The position numbers were made by a program, and so were the translations under genes. DNA of 50,686 nucleotides from CAYGJN01 sp964350135 (GTDB taxonomy: Bacteria; Bdellovibrionota; Bacteriovoracia; Bacteriovoracales; Bacteriovoracaceae): NCBI GenBank assembly GCA_964350135.1, contig CAYGJN010000002.1, forward strand, positions 1 to 50,686, given 5' to 3'. The notes under the pieces are model-generated. The model was not told the origin of the DNA. It did not search any database and saw only the letters and a program-made list of their open reading frames with translations. Positions 27,953-36,297 of the stretch are shown here, in pieces. How positions within the stretch are numbered: position 1 is the first letter of the stretch; each line of letters starts with the position of its first letter.

Positions 27953-29445
27953 AACATATAATCTTCTTTCTTCTTATAGCATCTATGAATTTTTCCTACT
28001 CTAAAGTATGTGAAGATTTAGATTCTTTAGCGATCCAACAAAATGGTAGAACTAAACCATTATATGTTCATGCCCTTGAGTCCATTCGTTTTCTTACAGG
28101 AAAATCACATATTAACAACCTGGGTACTCTTGAAAGTTATTGTAAGTTGGCCATCTCTTTAGATAAACCTAAAGTCATTATTCCCATTGAACATATAGAA
28201 CTTAAAAAGTTTTTAAGCATTGGTGATAAAAAAGCATTACCAATAGAAATACTCTTACCTAAATATGGTGAAATTGAATTTGAAGCAAGAAAACTTCAAG
28301 AAACAGAGTCTTCATATAAAAAATCTCTAAATAAACTTCTTTCAAGACTCAATCTCTACCAGGGAATTATAAGTGGCTCAGATTGGAAGGTGGCTGTAGA
28401 AGTAAACTCAAAGCTTGATTGGTATTCTCTAGCAGAAATTAAGGCCAGTATTGGTACTTCTGCATTTGAAAACTCAGTACCAACAATATTATCTCGATCT
28501 GAAGAAACATTTTCAAAACTAGGAAATACTCAACTTGTTAAGCTAGAAAACTTTTATTATAAATCCAAGCCTTACGGCTTTGCGATGATATTTGTTCTCT
28601 TAGGAATTTTCTTTTTAGTCGTTCTCAATAAACCAACTATCGGTATGATTTCAGCTGCACTTGCTGTATTGGTACAATTAATTGCTATTATTCTTAGAAT
28701 ATATATCTCCGGTAGAGCACCTGTTACAAATATGTATGAAACCGTACTTTTTTCAGGATTTGGTGCACTTATTATTTCAATGATTGTAGCGAAAATCCGT
28801 TCAGATAAGTTTTTAGTTGTTGGAGGTCTTGGCTATAACTTACTCTGTCTTTTTATGCTTAGATTTGCAGATGGGATGCTAACAAGAGAGATCGGTCCAC
28901 TTGTACCAGTTTTACGTGATAATTTTTGGTTGAGTACCCATGTGACGACAGTTATTCTCTCCTATGCTGCTTTTGCAATCGCTTGGATCTTGGCCAATAT
29001 TATTCTTATTAAACGATCATATTTCTCTATGACCGACAGAGAATATAAGTACAGAAGTGATCTAATCTACTCTTGCCTTAAAATTGGAACAAGCATGCTT
29101 GCTCTAGGTATAATTCTAGGTGGTGTATGGGCCGATTATTCATGGGGCCGTTTTTGGGGTTGGGACCCAAAGGAAACATGGTCTGCAATCGCATTATGTC
29201 TCTACTTGGCAATCTTACATGGCAAGCACACAAGTTGGATTAAAGAAAAACAATTTGTCCCCCTAGTCGCTGCTGCATTTATGAGTATTATGATGGCCTG
29301 GTTTGGTGTTAATTATATTTTGGCCAGTGGTTTACACTCCTACGGTTTCAGTGAGGGTGGTGCAATATTTCTTACAAGTTTTTTCACTATCCAGACATTA
29401 ATACTGATACTAACTTATTTTAAATTTACAAGAGCCTCTGCTTAA
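27949..29445 (+). CDS. ccsA: Cytochrome c biogenesis protein CcsA (ResC)
   Basis: A 498-residue protein with a signal-like N-terminus (MKHIIFFLLIASMNFSYS), a periplasmic region to about residue 205, and eight or so transmembrane segments. The heme-handling tryptophan-rich motif WGRFWGWDPKETWS near residue 400 is diagnostic, and conserved histidines flank it (STHVTT; GLHSYG). It presents heme to apocytochrome c together with ResB, translated from the overlapping upstream gene. Likely client in this window is the small cytochrome c at 20372-20665. The extra N-terminal region shares the layout of ResB-type proteins in Bacteroidetes and epsilonproteobacteria. Confidence 0.94.
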   Translation: MKHIIFFLLIASMNFSYSKVCEDLDSLAIQQNGRTKPLYVHALESIRFLTGKSHINNLGTLESYCKLAISLDKPKVIIPIEHIELKKFLSIGDKKALPIEILLPKYGEIEFEARKLQETESSYKKSLNKLLSRLNLYQGIISGSDWKVAVEVNSKLDWYSLAEIKASIGTSAFENSVPTILSRSEETFSKLGNTQLVKLENFYYKSKPYGFAMIFVLLGIFFLVVLNKPTIGMISAALAVLVQLIAIILRIYISGRAPVTNMYETVLFSGFGALIISMIVAKIRSDKFLVVGGLGYNLLCLFMLRFADGMLTREIGPLVPVLRDNFWLSTHVTTVILSYAAFAIAWILANIILIKRSYFSMTDREYKYRSDLIYSCLKIGTSMLALGIILGGVWADYSWGRFWGWDPKETWSAIALCLYLAILHGKHTSWIKEKQFVPLVAAAFMSIMMAWFGVNYILASGLHSYGFSEGGAIFLTSFFTIQTLILILTYFKFTRASA

Positions 29446-30320
29446 TGGAAGTCTCTTATCTTTACGCCTTAGGTGCAAATATCTGCTTTGCAACGGGTAC
29501 TATAGTCTTTACTATTTTTACTAGAAAAATAGGCTCAGTATGGATGAATGCATCCAAAGCAATTATTGCAACAATCCTCTTTTATCTAACTGTTGAGTTC
29601 TTCTATTCTTGGCACGAAATAACAAATATGTCTTTATTCTATTTGTTCACCTCTGGACTTATTGGTCTTTGCATTGGTGATATATTTTTACTAAAGGCAT
29701 TTCAAGAAATTGGTCCTGCGAGAACATTGATGGTTTTTGGTATTCAGCCTGTTACCACAGGAACATTAAGTTATTACTTTCTAGGGCAAGAAACTAGTTT
29801 GCAAAAGCTTTGGGCCATAAGCCTTTTTATTATATGTATCTTCATTTTTTCTTTTGAAAATTTTAAGGCCAATCGCTCCTGGGGAGTAAAAGGTCTTAGC
29901 TTTGCTCTTATTGGAATAGTGCTTGATTCTACTGGGGTTATTTGGACAAGACTTGCCTTTAATGACTCACCAGAACTTATTGGAATTGAGGCCAATCTCT
30001 ATAGGGGGTTAGGAGCAGTTTTTGGTTTTGTATTAATAAGTCTTGTAAAACCATTTGGACTTATATCAAATTTTAAAGCGCTCAATATTAATTTAAAAGC
30101 ATTACTTTTAATCGGTTGTGTTCTGGGAACATATACTTCACTTTTTCTTTACCTTGAGGCCCTAAAGGTCTCACACTTAGCAAGCCTTAGCGGAATAACA
30201 ATAACCTCTCCTTTGTTTGCATCATTATTAGAATCAATTATTGATAAAAAATGGCCAAGCAAATATTTGCTCCTTGCATTTGTGTTTTTTGCTATGGGTG
30301 TTTTAATTTTAACGTTATAA
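29445..30320 (+). CDS. EamA/DMT-superfamily transporter
   Basis: A 291-residue membrane protein with ten predicted helices in two homologous halves, typical of the drug/metabolite transporter superfamily. Diagnostic segments include the N-terminal ALGANICFATGTIVF and the GPARTLMVFGIQPVTTG loop. Substrate is unknown; exporters of amino acids or metabolites are common in the family. Its ATG overlaps the ccsA stop (TAATG), so it belongs to the resB-ccsA operon, although a role in cytochrome assembly is not implied by the sequence. Confidence 0.85.
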   Translation: MEVSYLYALGANICFATGTIVFTIFTRKIGSVWMNASKAIIATILFYLTVEFFYSWHEITNMSLFYLFTSGLIGLCIGDIFLLKAFQEIGPARTLMVFGIQPVTTGTLSYYFLGQETSLQKLWAISLFIICIFIFSFENFKANRSWGVKGLSFALIGIVLDSTGVIWTRLAFNDSPELIGIEANLYRGLGAVFGFVLISLVKPFGLISNFKALNINLKALLLIGCVLGTYTSLFLYLEALKVSHLASLSGITITSPLFASLLESIIDKKWPSKYLLLAFVFFAMGVLILTL

Positions 30321-30333
30321 GAGATCATTAACT

Positions 30334-32223
30334 ATGTTTCAGCTCATCTTAAAAAGAAAATTTCTTCCATTATTAATCACACAATTTCTAGGTGCTTTTA
30401 ACGATAATATATTTAAAAATGCTCTTGCTATTCTTATCACTTATAAAAATATCGAGCTTTTAGGTCTAGACACTGCATCTTTAGTTGCTCTATGTGGTGG
30501 AATTTTTATTCTGCCCTATTTTTTCCTAAGTGCAATTTCGGGCCAGATTAGTGAACATTTTCAAAAAGCAAAGATTATTAAATATGCCAAATTCCTAGAA
30601 GTTCTTATTATGGCAATGGCATCAATTGGCTTTTATTTAGACAATTACGTTCTGCTTCTCATTTCTTTATTTTTAATGGGGGCACAATCCTCTTTTTTTG
30701 GCCCAGTAAAATATGGAATCTTAATTGATCTTGTTAAAACTTGCGAATTAGTTGCGGCCAATGCACTTGTTACTAGTACAACTTTTTTTGCAATCTTAAT
30801 TGGTACAATTTTTGGTGGTACGCTTGCCTCTTTTGATAGTTATTTATTTCCTATAACAATAACTCTTTTAGGAATCTCATCCCTTGGTCTTCTTTCATCA
30901 CTTTTCCAAACGAATGTAACTGTTCACCAAGATGCTAAGAAAATTGATTATAATATCTTTAGAACGACTAAGAATTTACTAAAACAAACTTATAATAATA
31001 AAGTTATTTTCAGAGCACTTATGGGCATCTCTTGGTTCTGGTTTTTTGGTGCTGCCCTACTTTCACTTATTCCGATAATTGCAAAAGACAACCTCCATGG
31101 AACAGAATCAGTTGCAACTTTTTTTCTTGGAATCTTTACACTAGGAATGGGCGCTGGCTCACTTATCGCTGAAAAACTATCTCGTGGTAAGGAGGAGATG
31201 GGTATTCCTGCCCCTGTCTCATTTTTAATGGCAATTGCTCTTTTCTGCCTTGTTTATCTTATAGGGTATTATGAAAACTCCTATCAAGATCTACACCTCA
31301 TTGGGCTTTTAGATTTTTTAAAAAGAGATTTTTCATTATGGATTAGTATTAACTTCTTTTTAGTATGCTTTCTTGGTGGTCTCTATATTATTTCATTTAT
31401 GTGCTTCATACAGCTCTATTCTAAGACTGGTGAAGTCTCATTAAATATTGCAGGCAATAATATATGGAATTCATTATTCATGGTAGGTGCTGCAGTTTTT
31501 ATTATGCTCCTAAGATCTATAGATATAGAGATAGAAAATATTTTACTTATAGTTGCTTTTTTACAATTAGCTGTCTCATATATTCTTTATTATATCTATA
31601 TTGAAGAATCTCTTAGATTTGTGATGAGCTCTTTTGCTAAATTAATGTATCGGGTAGAGGTGAGAGGAAAAGAGAAGTTGCCCTTACAAGGGCCTTATAT
31701 TATTGTTTCAAACCATGTTAGTTATGTTGATTGGCTGTTATTAATGTCTATATCACCTAAGCCAGTTCGCTTTATTATTGATTATGCCTATTATTATCTT
31801 AAACCTCTTAATTTTTGGTTTAAACAGGCAAAACTAATTCCAATTGCAAAAAGATCAGAAGACGAAAAAATATTAAATAACGCTTTTGTTCTTATTAAGA
31901 AATTTCTTGATACTGGACATATATTAGGACTTTTTCCAGAAGGCACTTTAACAAGAGATGGCAAAATCAGACGATTTCAACCAGGTCTAAATAGAATTTT
32001 ATCTAACTCTCCAGTACCTATTTATCCCATTTGTATAGACGGTCTATGGGGAAGCTTTTTCTCTCGAGAAGGCAGAGGTGCCTTTAAAAAGTTTCCTAAA
32101 GAATTTCGTCCTAAAATCAGAATCACAATTGGTGATAAGATTGAGCCAGAGAATTATAATCTTTTTAAATTAGAAGAGATTGTAAAGGAAATGAAGGCCC
32201 AATCCGAAAATCAGGCCTTATAA
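30334..32223 (+). CDS. Fusion of lysophospholipid transporter (LplT-like MFS) and PlsC-type acyltransferase
   Basis: The 629-residue protein has an MFS domain of about 12 helices (1-430) beginning LITQFLGAFNDNIFKNAL, the LplT signature, then a PlsC-like acyltransferase domain (440-629). The acyltransferase has NHVSYVD near residue 460 (catalytic His and Asp) and LFPEGTLTRDG. In E. coli LplT flips lysophospholipids inward and Aas reacylates them; Aas also has an acyl-ACP synthetase domain, which is absent here. The protein probably recycles membrane lipids. The ATG lies 13 bases after the upstream stop. The gene is convergent with the next one with only four bases between stops. Confidence 0.9.
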   Translation: MFQLILKRKFLPLLITQFLGAFNDNIFKNALAILITYKNIELLGLDTASLVALCGGIFILPYFFLSAISGQISEHFQKAKIIKYAKFLEVLIMAMASIGFYLDNYVLLLISLFLMGAQSSFFGPVKYGILIDLVKTCELVAANALVTSTTFFAILIGTIFGGTLASFDSYLFPITITLLGISSLGLLSSLFQTNVTVHQDAKKIDYNIFRTTKNLLKQTYNNKVIFRALMGISWFWFFGAALLSLIPIIAKDNLHGTESVATFFLGIFTLGMGAGSLIAEKLSRGKEEMGIPAPVSFLMAIALFCLVYLIGYYENSYQDLHLIGLLDFLKRDFSLWISINFFLVCFLGGLYIISFMCFIQLYSKTGEVSLNIAGNNIWNSLFMVGAAVFIMLLRSIDIEIENILLIVAFLQLAVSYILYYIYIEESLRFVMSSFAKLMYRVEVRGKEKLPLQGPYIIVSNHVSYVDWLLLMSISPKPVRFIIDYAYYYLKPLNFWFKQAKLIPIAKRSEDEKILNNAFVLIKKFLDTGHILGLFPEGTLTRDGKIRRFQPGLNRILSNSPVPIYPICIDGLWGSFFSREGRGAFKKFPKEFRPKIRITIGDKIEPENYNLFKLEEIVKEMKAQSENQAL

Positions 32224-32227
32224 GAAT

Positions 32228-33436
32228 CTAGAAGTTAATAAATGGATTTAAAGTTTGTCTAATAACAGCTTTTTTCATGACAAAGTTTTCTTCAGATGCA
32301 AAGTGCGCAGCAAGTGCACCTTCTGTTAGTGCTTGATTAAAATAAAGTGATGAAAGAAAGTCATCTGCAGTATTTTTAATAAAGCTTGGAATGCTTACAA
32401 AACCTAAACCGAAACGTGCAAGTCTAAATAGTACTCTTAAGTTTCTTACTTTTTCAGGAGCTTCATATTCATAAGCAATGGCATGATTTCCACTAAACAT
32501 ATGGGCCTTGTCAAATAAGTTAAGAATAACAGGACGTCCTTCTACCATGGCATCTTGAAAAGCATAATTAAGTCTTTTTCCAAGAGTGTCGTATAGGTCA
32601 GGTCTAGTAATAAGAAGTTTATTAGCAAGCCTTAGGTCTTTAAAGAATATATCTGTTCCATATGAGTCCCACGATTTTTTTGCTTTTTTACTTTCATTAA
32701 AAGCTAAGTAATCAATTCTTGATTCATAAATAGATGAAAATATATGATCTGCTTCTGCCTTAGTAAGACCTAGTTTTCCTTCAGGGATAAGTTCTAAATA
32801 ATGTAGAAGCATGTTTTGGTGAAATCTTCTTCTTTGGCTTACCAATTTTTCATACTCCACAACAACAAATGCAGCAAAGTTTAGTATAGGTACCTCTGAA
32901 AGTTGATCTTTTGCCAAGTTAAGAACCATTTTTACAATTTGGTAAGTCACATTTCTCTTATAAAAATAAGTACTATCACTTGGACGAGCAATAAGATTAA
33001 GTCCCATTAACTTCCAGTTTTTTTGTAGTTCAGCTTCAAAACGATCAACCACTCTCTTTACATCTTCATTGGCAAAAAGTGCGTCAATATTTTGATCATA
33101 AGCTTCGCCCAGGGATTTTTTAATATGAGGGGCAAGCCACTCAATATCTCTAGCAGTACCATTTTCAGAGCCTAGAGCTGCTTGTGCCATAATCATCTCA
33201 ACTTGTTCGTCGATAGACTGGCTTCTCAGGTTTCTTTGGTCTAAAAGCAAACCATCTTTAAGGTTTTTTAAGAAGCTTTTGAAATTAACATCCATTGTAA
33301 TGGAGTTATCTCTTACTTCTAAAAGCTTTCCTTTTTTGTCTCTAATAAAAGAGAATCTTTTTTCAAAATCTGCTAAAGAGCTGGCCATAGCATTCATGCC
33401 AAACGCTAGAGCAAGCGTTGTTAATAATATTTTCAT
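32228..33436 (-). CDS. Secreted protein of unknown function
   Basis: Not recognised. The 402-residue protein has a signal peptide (MKILLTTLALAFGMNAMA, cleavage before SSLA). The rest is mostly helical, charged and nearly free of cysteine, with no catalytic motif visible. The N-terminal part (DFEKRFSFIRDKKGKLLEVRD) and the ending NPFINF would be useful search anchors. The ATG has a strong AGGAGG four bases upstream. The leader before it can fold so that this site is paired (see the regulatory entry), suggesting translational control. Likely periplasmic. Confidence 0.82.
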   Translation of the reverse strand: MKILLTTLALAFGMNAMASSLADFEKRFSFIRDKKGKLLEVRDNSITMDVNFKSFLKNLKDGLLLDQRNLRSQSIDEQVEMIMAQAALGSENGTARDIEWLAPHIKKSLGEAYDQNIDALFANEDVKRVVDRFEAELQKNWKLMGLNLIARPSDSTYFYKRNVTYQIVKMVLNLAKDQLSEVPILNFAAFVVVEYEKLVSQRRRFHQNMLLHYLELIPEGKLGLTKAEADHIFSSIYESRIDYLAFNESKKAKKSWDSYGTDIFFKDLRLANKLLITRPDLYDTLGKRLNYAFQDAMVEGRPVILNLFDKAHMFSGNHAIAYEYEAPEKVRNLRVLFRLARFGLGFVSIPSFIKNTADDFLSSLYFNQALTEGALAAHFASEENFVMKKAVIRQTLNPFINF

Positions 33437-33493
33437 AATTCCTCCTAGATGAACTTCTTTCTATTATGACAGTAGGAGGAGTTTTCGTCATAA
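33437..33493 (-). promoter_or_regulatory. Leader with anti-Shine-Dalgarno element
   Basis: On the minus strand the leader contains UCCUCCUA (33480-33473), perfectly complementary over eight bases to the Shine-Dalgarno region UAGGAGGA (33447-33440) just before the start codon. The anti-SD sits in the 16-base loop of a separate 7-bp hairpin, UUAUGAC/GUCAUAA (33493-33487 with 33470-33464). The two pairings could form a loop interaction or compete with each other. This is what the sequence shows; the regulatory effect is inference. Confidence 0.55.
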
Positions 33494-33516
33494 ATGTTAG
33501 CATTTTTAAGATGGGG

Positions 33517-33544
33517 ACTATAAGGAACTATCTAGAGAGCGCAA
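33517..33544 (-). promoter_or_regulatory. Candidate promoter of the secreted-protein gene at 33436
   Basis: TATAGT (33522-33517) lies 16 bases after TTGCGC (33544-33539). Start is expected near 33510, giving a leader of about 74 bases. The -10 is good, the -35 weak. Confidence 0.4.
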
Positions 33545-33589
33545 GTCCCTCTATGAGCTTGATTCTATAACCTGGGATTTCACTTTGAA

Positions 33590-34750
33590 TTAATGTACTT
33601 TGAACTTTACAGGAAAAGTTAGTTTTTGTGGGCCTTCACTACCACTTACTTCCAAAGACATTTGGTCAAAATAACGCCCTCTGTCTTTAAATGTTCCAAG
33701 CTGTACTTCACAAGAGCTTTGCCCAACTAGAACACCATCACAATTATTTTGAACAAGATTTAATCGACTATGCTCAAGAGTAAGGGAGCGTATATTAACA
33801 TCAGTTTTTCCAAGATTTGTAATAATAATAGACTTTGTTTCATCTGATGACTCGAAATCTTCCAACACTCCTCTAAAGCCACCACCTATCATCACAATAT
33901 CTTGTTGGTCCCAATTAAGCTCAGATCTTTGTGTCGCTATTAGATCAGAGCCATTACTATACTTTTTAATTTCTCTGGCCATGGCCTTTGGAATATCGGC
34001 CTTTCTTACAAGAACTTCAAGTATCCCTCTTCCATCGTTTGAAAGCTCACTTTCAGGAATATTTGCAAAATGTTCTAATAGGTCTTGATCAGTTAGTGCA
34101 ACTTTTGTGGTTAGGGCCTGCGCCAGTTTAAGAACCACAGAAGGATCTACTGTTACAACTAATCTTACTGCTAGCTTTGCAACTACCAATTGATCAGGCA
34201 TTCGAACTAGGGCCTTCACAAGATTTGCAACTTGAGTAAAATCAGGAACCACAGTTATCTTATTTACTAGCTCTGCTACAACTGTTCGATCTACTTGCTT
34301 AGTAAGAATCTGAATGAGCATTTTAACTTTTGATTTATTAACTGTTATTGCCAGCCTATCTACTAATTTTTGAACAACAACAGGGTCTTTAACTTTAGTA
34401 AGAAGTCCAGATAACTTCATGACAACAGTTTCATCAGTGCTTGTTTCAAGCTGATCAACAAGTGCTGCAACTACTGCAGGGTCAGCTGTTTTATTGAGGG
34501 CCTTTTGTAAATCTGTAACTTCTTTTTCAGAGGCTTTATGTCCAAGGTACTCCGCTAACTGCTGTGCTACCATTGGATCAGTATTCGTTTGTAATCTCTT
34601 GATTAATGCAAATACAGAGCTATCAGCACTAGTCTGAAGAGATTGGGATTCATTACCATCTCTTTTAACAGCATATTTTTTCCTAAAAAATGGATTACCT
34701 AGAATGCTCAAACTTAATGAGCAGGTAATAATAATTATTAGCCGTTGCAA
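33590..34750 (-). CDS. Secreted 16-residue-repeat protein with C-terminal Ig-like domain
   Basis: The 386-residue protein starts with a signal peptide (QRLIIIITCSLSLSILG). Residues 58-217 are ten consecutive 16-residue units with no gaps, consensus D-x-x-V-V-x-x-L-V-x-x-L followed by four variable residues; a further unit one residue short precedes them. Each unit would be one short helix capped by Asp, giving a solenoid. The C-terminal ~110 residues (IIITNLGKTDVNIRSLTLE, then CDGVLVGQSSCEV) resemble the Ig-like domains of surface and flagellar proteins. The start codon is TTG with GAGGAG six bases upstream; a strong hairpin covers both. Function unknown; probably a periplasmic or surface scaffold. 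Confidence 0.82.
   Translation of the reverse strand: MQRLIIIITCSLSLSILGNPFFRKKYAVKRDGNESQSLQTSADSSVFALIKRLQTNTDPMVAQQLAEYLGHKASEKEVTDLQKALNKTADPAVVAALVDQLETSTDETVVMKLSGLLTKVKDPVVVQKLVDRLAITVNKSKVKMLIQILTKQVDRTVVAELVNKITVVPDFTQVANLVKALVRMPDQLVVAKLAVRLVVTVDPSVVLKLAQALTTKVALTDQDLLEHFANIPESELSNDGRGILEVLVRKADIPKAMAREIKKYSNGSDLIATQRSELNWDQQDIVMIGGGFRGVLEDFESSDETKSIIITNLGKTDVNIRSLTLEHSRLNLVQNNCDGVLVGQSSCEVQLGTFKDRGRYFDQMSLEVSGSEGPQKLTFPVKFKVH
34100..34579 (-). repeat. Ten tandem 48-bp units encoding 16-residue repeats
   Basis: Units begin at protein residues 58, 74, 90, 106, 122, 138, 154, 170, 186 and 202, each exactly 16 residues, for example DPVVVQKLVDRLAITV and DPSVVLKLAQALTTKV. The DNA copies have diverged, so this is a protein-level repeat and not a recent tandem duplication. 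Confidence 0.85.
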
Positions 34751-34784
34751 GATAAACTCCTCTTTCTCTTCATGGAGCTTATCT
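34750..34784 (-). promoter_or_regulatory. Hairpin hiding the ribosome binding site of the repeat-protein gene
   Basis: In the minus-strand RNA, AGAUAAGCUCC (34784-34774) can pair with GGAGUUUAUCU (34760-34750): ten Watson-Crick pairs and one G-U, with a 13-base loop. The 3' arm contains the GGAG of the ribosome binding site and ends on the first base of the TTG start codon. Translation should be blocked unless the stem is opened. Confidence 0.62.
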
Positions 34785-34840
34785 GCATTAATCGGTTAAA
34801 ACTTGAGCTTTTTCGTCGGGATTGAAAAAATAGTTTACTT

Positions 34841-34858
34841 TGCCAATACCAATTGGCA
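34841..34858 (-). terminator. Stem-loop after the DUF3050 gene
   Basis: TGCCAAT and ATTGGCA pair perfectly (7 bp, 4-base loop) a few bases past the stop codon of the minus-strand gene. The nearest run of T on that strand comes about ten bases later, so it is a weak intrinsic terminator or an mRNA 3'-end structure. Confidence 0.5.
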
Positions 34859-34860
34859 GT

Positions 34861-35607
34861 TTAGAGTGAAATTTGAGCTATTCGTTGCTTTCTTATATTA
34901 CTTAAGGCCTCTGTCCAAAGTTCAGACCTAAGCTTTAAAGTTGTCACAGCTGCTTTATGGGCTAAGTAGCGGTCCTCATCAGTCTTTATAAGACTACTTA
35001 AAATCTCTTGGGCCAAATGCCCATGCTCTGATCCATCTAGTTCAATATGTCGCTTCAGATAGTATTTTAGTTTAGGAAAGTTAAGATTTTGAGTTTCTAA
35101 ATTCTCAACTATAGAAGTAAAAATTTCAGGAAGAAGCTTTTCTCTGCCATAAAAAAAAGCTGCAGCGACTTCTACAGGAGTGCCATTGAAACAAAGGTCT
35201 AAATGATATGAAACAAAATTCTTTTGGGCCATTTGCAAATGCCCAAGATCATAATTCATTAAGAAAAATTTTATCTTTTTTGTATTGGCCCCAACCTCTT
35301 CCATCGCATCTAAGTACATGGAGAAATGACTCATGGCCTTTCCTTGCTCATTTAAATCAGACTCTTCACTTAAGACAATTTCATTTATAAACCGAACAAT
35401 CTCTCCTCTATAGGGAGCGGGTCTCCAGGGAGTATCAAGGCAAGTTAAATACCTCTGCAAAGTTTTAACTAAACTCATAAAATCCCAGACTGCAAAAATA
35501 TGAGACTCCATAAAAAGCTTAAGGGATGGGACAGAATTTATTTGCTTGTAAAGTTCGTGATCCTTTAACTTATTTTCATAACTCTGTATTTCAGCTAATC
35601 CAAACAT
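34861..35607 (-). CDS. DUF3050 protein, heme-oxygenase-like fold
   Basis: The 248-residue protein matches the DUF3050 pattern: LFMESHIFAVWDFMSLVKTLQ at about 30-50, an SEESD segment near 95, and YYLKRHIELDGSEHG near 195. The conserved His and Glu residues in these motifs lie where heme-oxygenase-like or related di-iron proteins bind metal. Enzymatic activity is not established for the family as far as I know. It is monocistronic by position, with GAGGAC four bases before the ATG. The 177-base region upstream shows an inverted repeat CGGTGTTAACCG near 35620. Confidence 0.85.
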   Translation of the reverse strand: MFGLAEIQSYENKLKDHELYKQINSVPSLKLFMESHIFAVWDFMSLVKTLQRYLTCLDTPWRPAPYRGEIVRFINEIVLSEESDLNEQGKAMSHFSMYLDAMEEVGANTKKIKFFLMNYDLGHLQMAQKNFVSYHLDLCFNGTPVEVAAAFFYGREKLLPEIFTSIVENLETQNLNFPKLKYYLKRHIELDGSEHGHLAQEILSSLIKTDEDRYLAHKAAVTTLKLRSELWTEALSNIRKQRIAQISL

Positions 35608-35697
35608 AAGTCCTCAGTTTTCCGGTGTTAACCGAAATGCTTTCTCCACTGAAAATAAACAATGAAGATAATTGTCATAAAAATAAAAGTTGCCAGT

Positions 35698-35746
35698 TTT
35701 CTCTTATTGATAGGTTCCATGGGTGACGATCATATTTCTCTTATTG
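35698..35746. repeat. Short direct repeats in an intergenic region
   Basis: TTTCTCTTATTG occurs at 35698-35709 and 35735-35746, and ATTGTCAT at 35671-35678 and 35750-35757. The two repeat types alternate upstream of the DCC-family gene and could be protein-binding sites or remains of a small duplication. Confidence 0.4.
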
Positions 35747-35750
35747 CAAA

Positions 35751-35779
35751 TTGTCATCAATAAGCTTAAGGACTAAGAT
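35751..35779 (+). promoter_or_regulatory. Candidate promoter of the DCC-family gene
   Basis: TTGTCA (35751-35756) and TAAGAT (35774-35779) are 17 bases apart; the ATG follows the -10 by five bases, so the mRNA could be leaderless. An AAGGA 12 bases before the ATG is too far to be a good ribosome binding site. Confidence 0.42.
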
Positions 35780-35784
35780 AACTC

Positions 35785-36186
35785 ATGGACAAAACTTGGA
35801 TTATTTTTTTTGATGGCCATTGCCTAATTTGTGATAAGGCGGTGCTTTTTATTAAAAACAGAGACCCTGACCACAAATTTCTAGTAGCACCACTTTCTGG
35901 TGAGACGGCCAAGATAATATTGCCGGTTGATCTTCAAAATAATCCCCATAGTCTTGTTCTTTATAATAAAAATACTAAACAAATATATATTGCTTCTACT
36001 GCAGCGTTGAAAATCCTCAAAGAGCTTGGCCAGCCCTGGTCTTGGATTTTTTACTTTATCTATTTTCCGAAAATATTGCGTGATCCTATTTATTATTTTG
36101 TTTCGCGTATTCGCTACTTGCTCTTTAAAAGAAAAGATTTTTGCACAATCCCAAGCGAAAATCAGAAAAAATGGTTCCTTCCCTAA
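35785..36186 (+). CDS. DCC-family (DUF393) thiol-disulfide oxidoreductase-like protein
   Basis: The 133-residue protein has the family's defining N-terminus FFDGHCLICDKAV with a thioredoxin-like CxxC (Cys13 and Cys16). The C-terminal RDPIYYFVSRIRYLLF segment, followed by FCTIP, is the second hallmark. The fold is predicted to be thioredoxin-like; substrates are unknown. It stands between DUF3050 and nqrA with about 110 bases to nqrA and its own upstream promoter, so it is probably separate from the nqr operon. Confidence 0.88.
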   Translation: MDKTWIIFFDGHCLICDKAVLFIKNRDPDHKFLVAPLSGETAKIILPVDLQNNPHSLVLYNKNTKQIYIASTAALKILKELGQPWSWIFYFIYFPKILRDPIYYFVSRIRYLLFKRKDFCTIPSENQKKWFLP

Positions 36187-36212
36187 GCCATGAATATTTT
36201 TACTAAGACATG

Positions 36213-36241
36213 CTGACAATTATCGTCAAATTTGAGAAAAT
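36213..36241 (+). promoter_or_regulatory. Candidate promoter of the nqr operon
   Basis: CTGACA (36213-36218) and GAAAAT (36236-36241) are 17 bases apart, giving a start near 36248 and a leader of about 50 bases. The -35 lies in TGAC-N7-GTCA (36214-36228), an inverted repeat that could be an operator. TGACAATTATC here also occurs inverted at 35668-35678. Confidence 0.45.
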
Positions 36242-36297
36242 ATATATGTTTTTACAATCTTAAATATTGATTTCAATTATTCAAAGGAAAAGGTTCT

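Noticed and set aside
32194..32219. AAGGCC...GGCCTT inverted repeat at the end of the LplT-PlsC gene, considered as a terminator.
   Set aside because: Only 6 bp with a 14-base loop and no T-run; it is within coding sequence and GGCC is very common in this DNA.
33363..33491. A 42-codon open frame in the leader of the secreted-protein gene, overlapping its start in another frame.
   Set aside because: No ribosome binding site, its ATG lies in a hairpin arm, and most of its codons only mirror the signal-peptide coding region.
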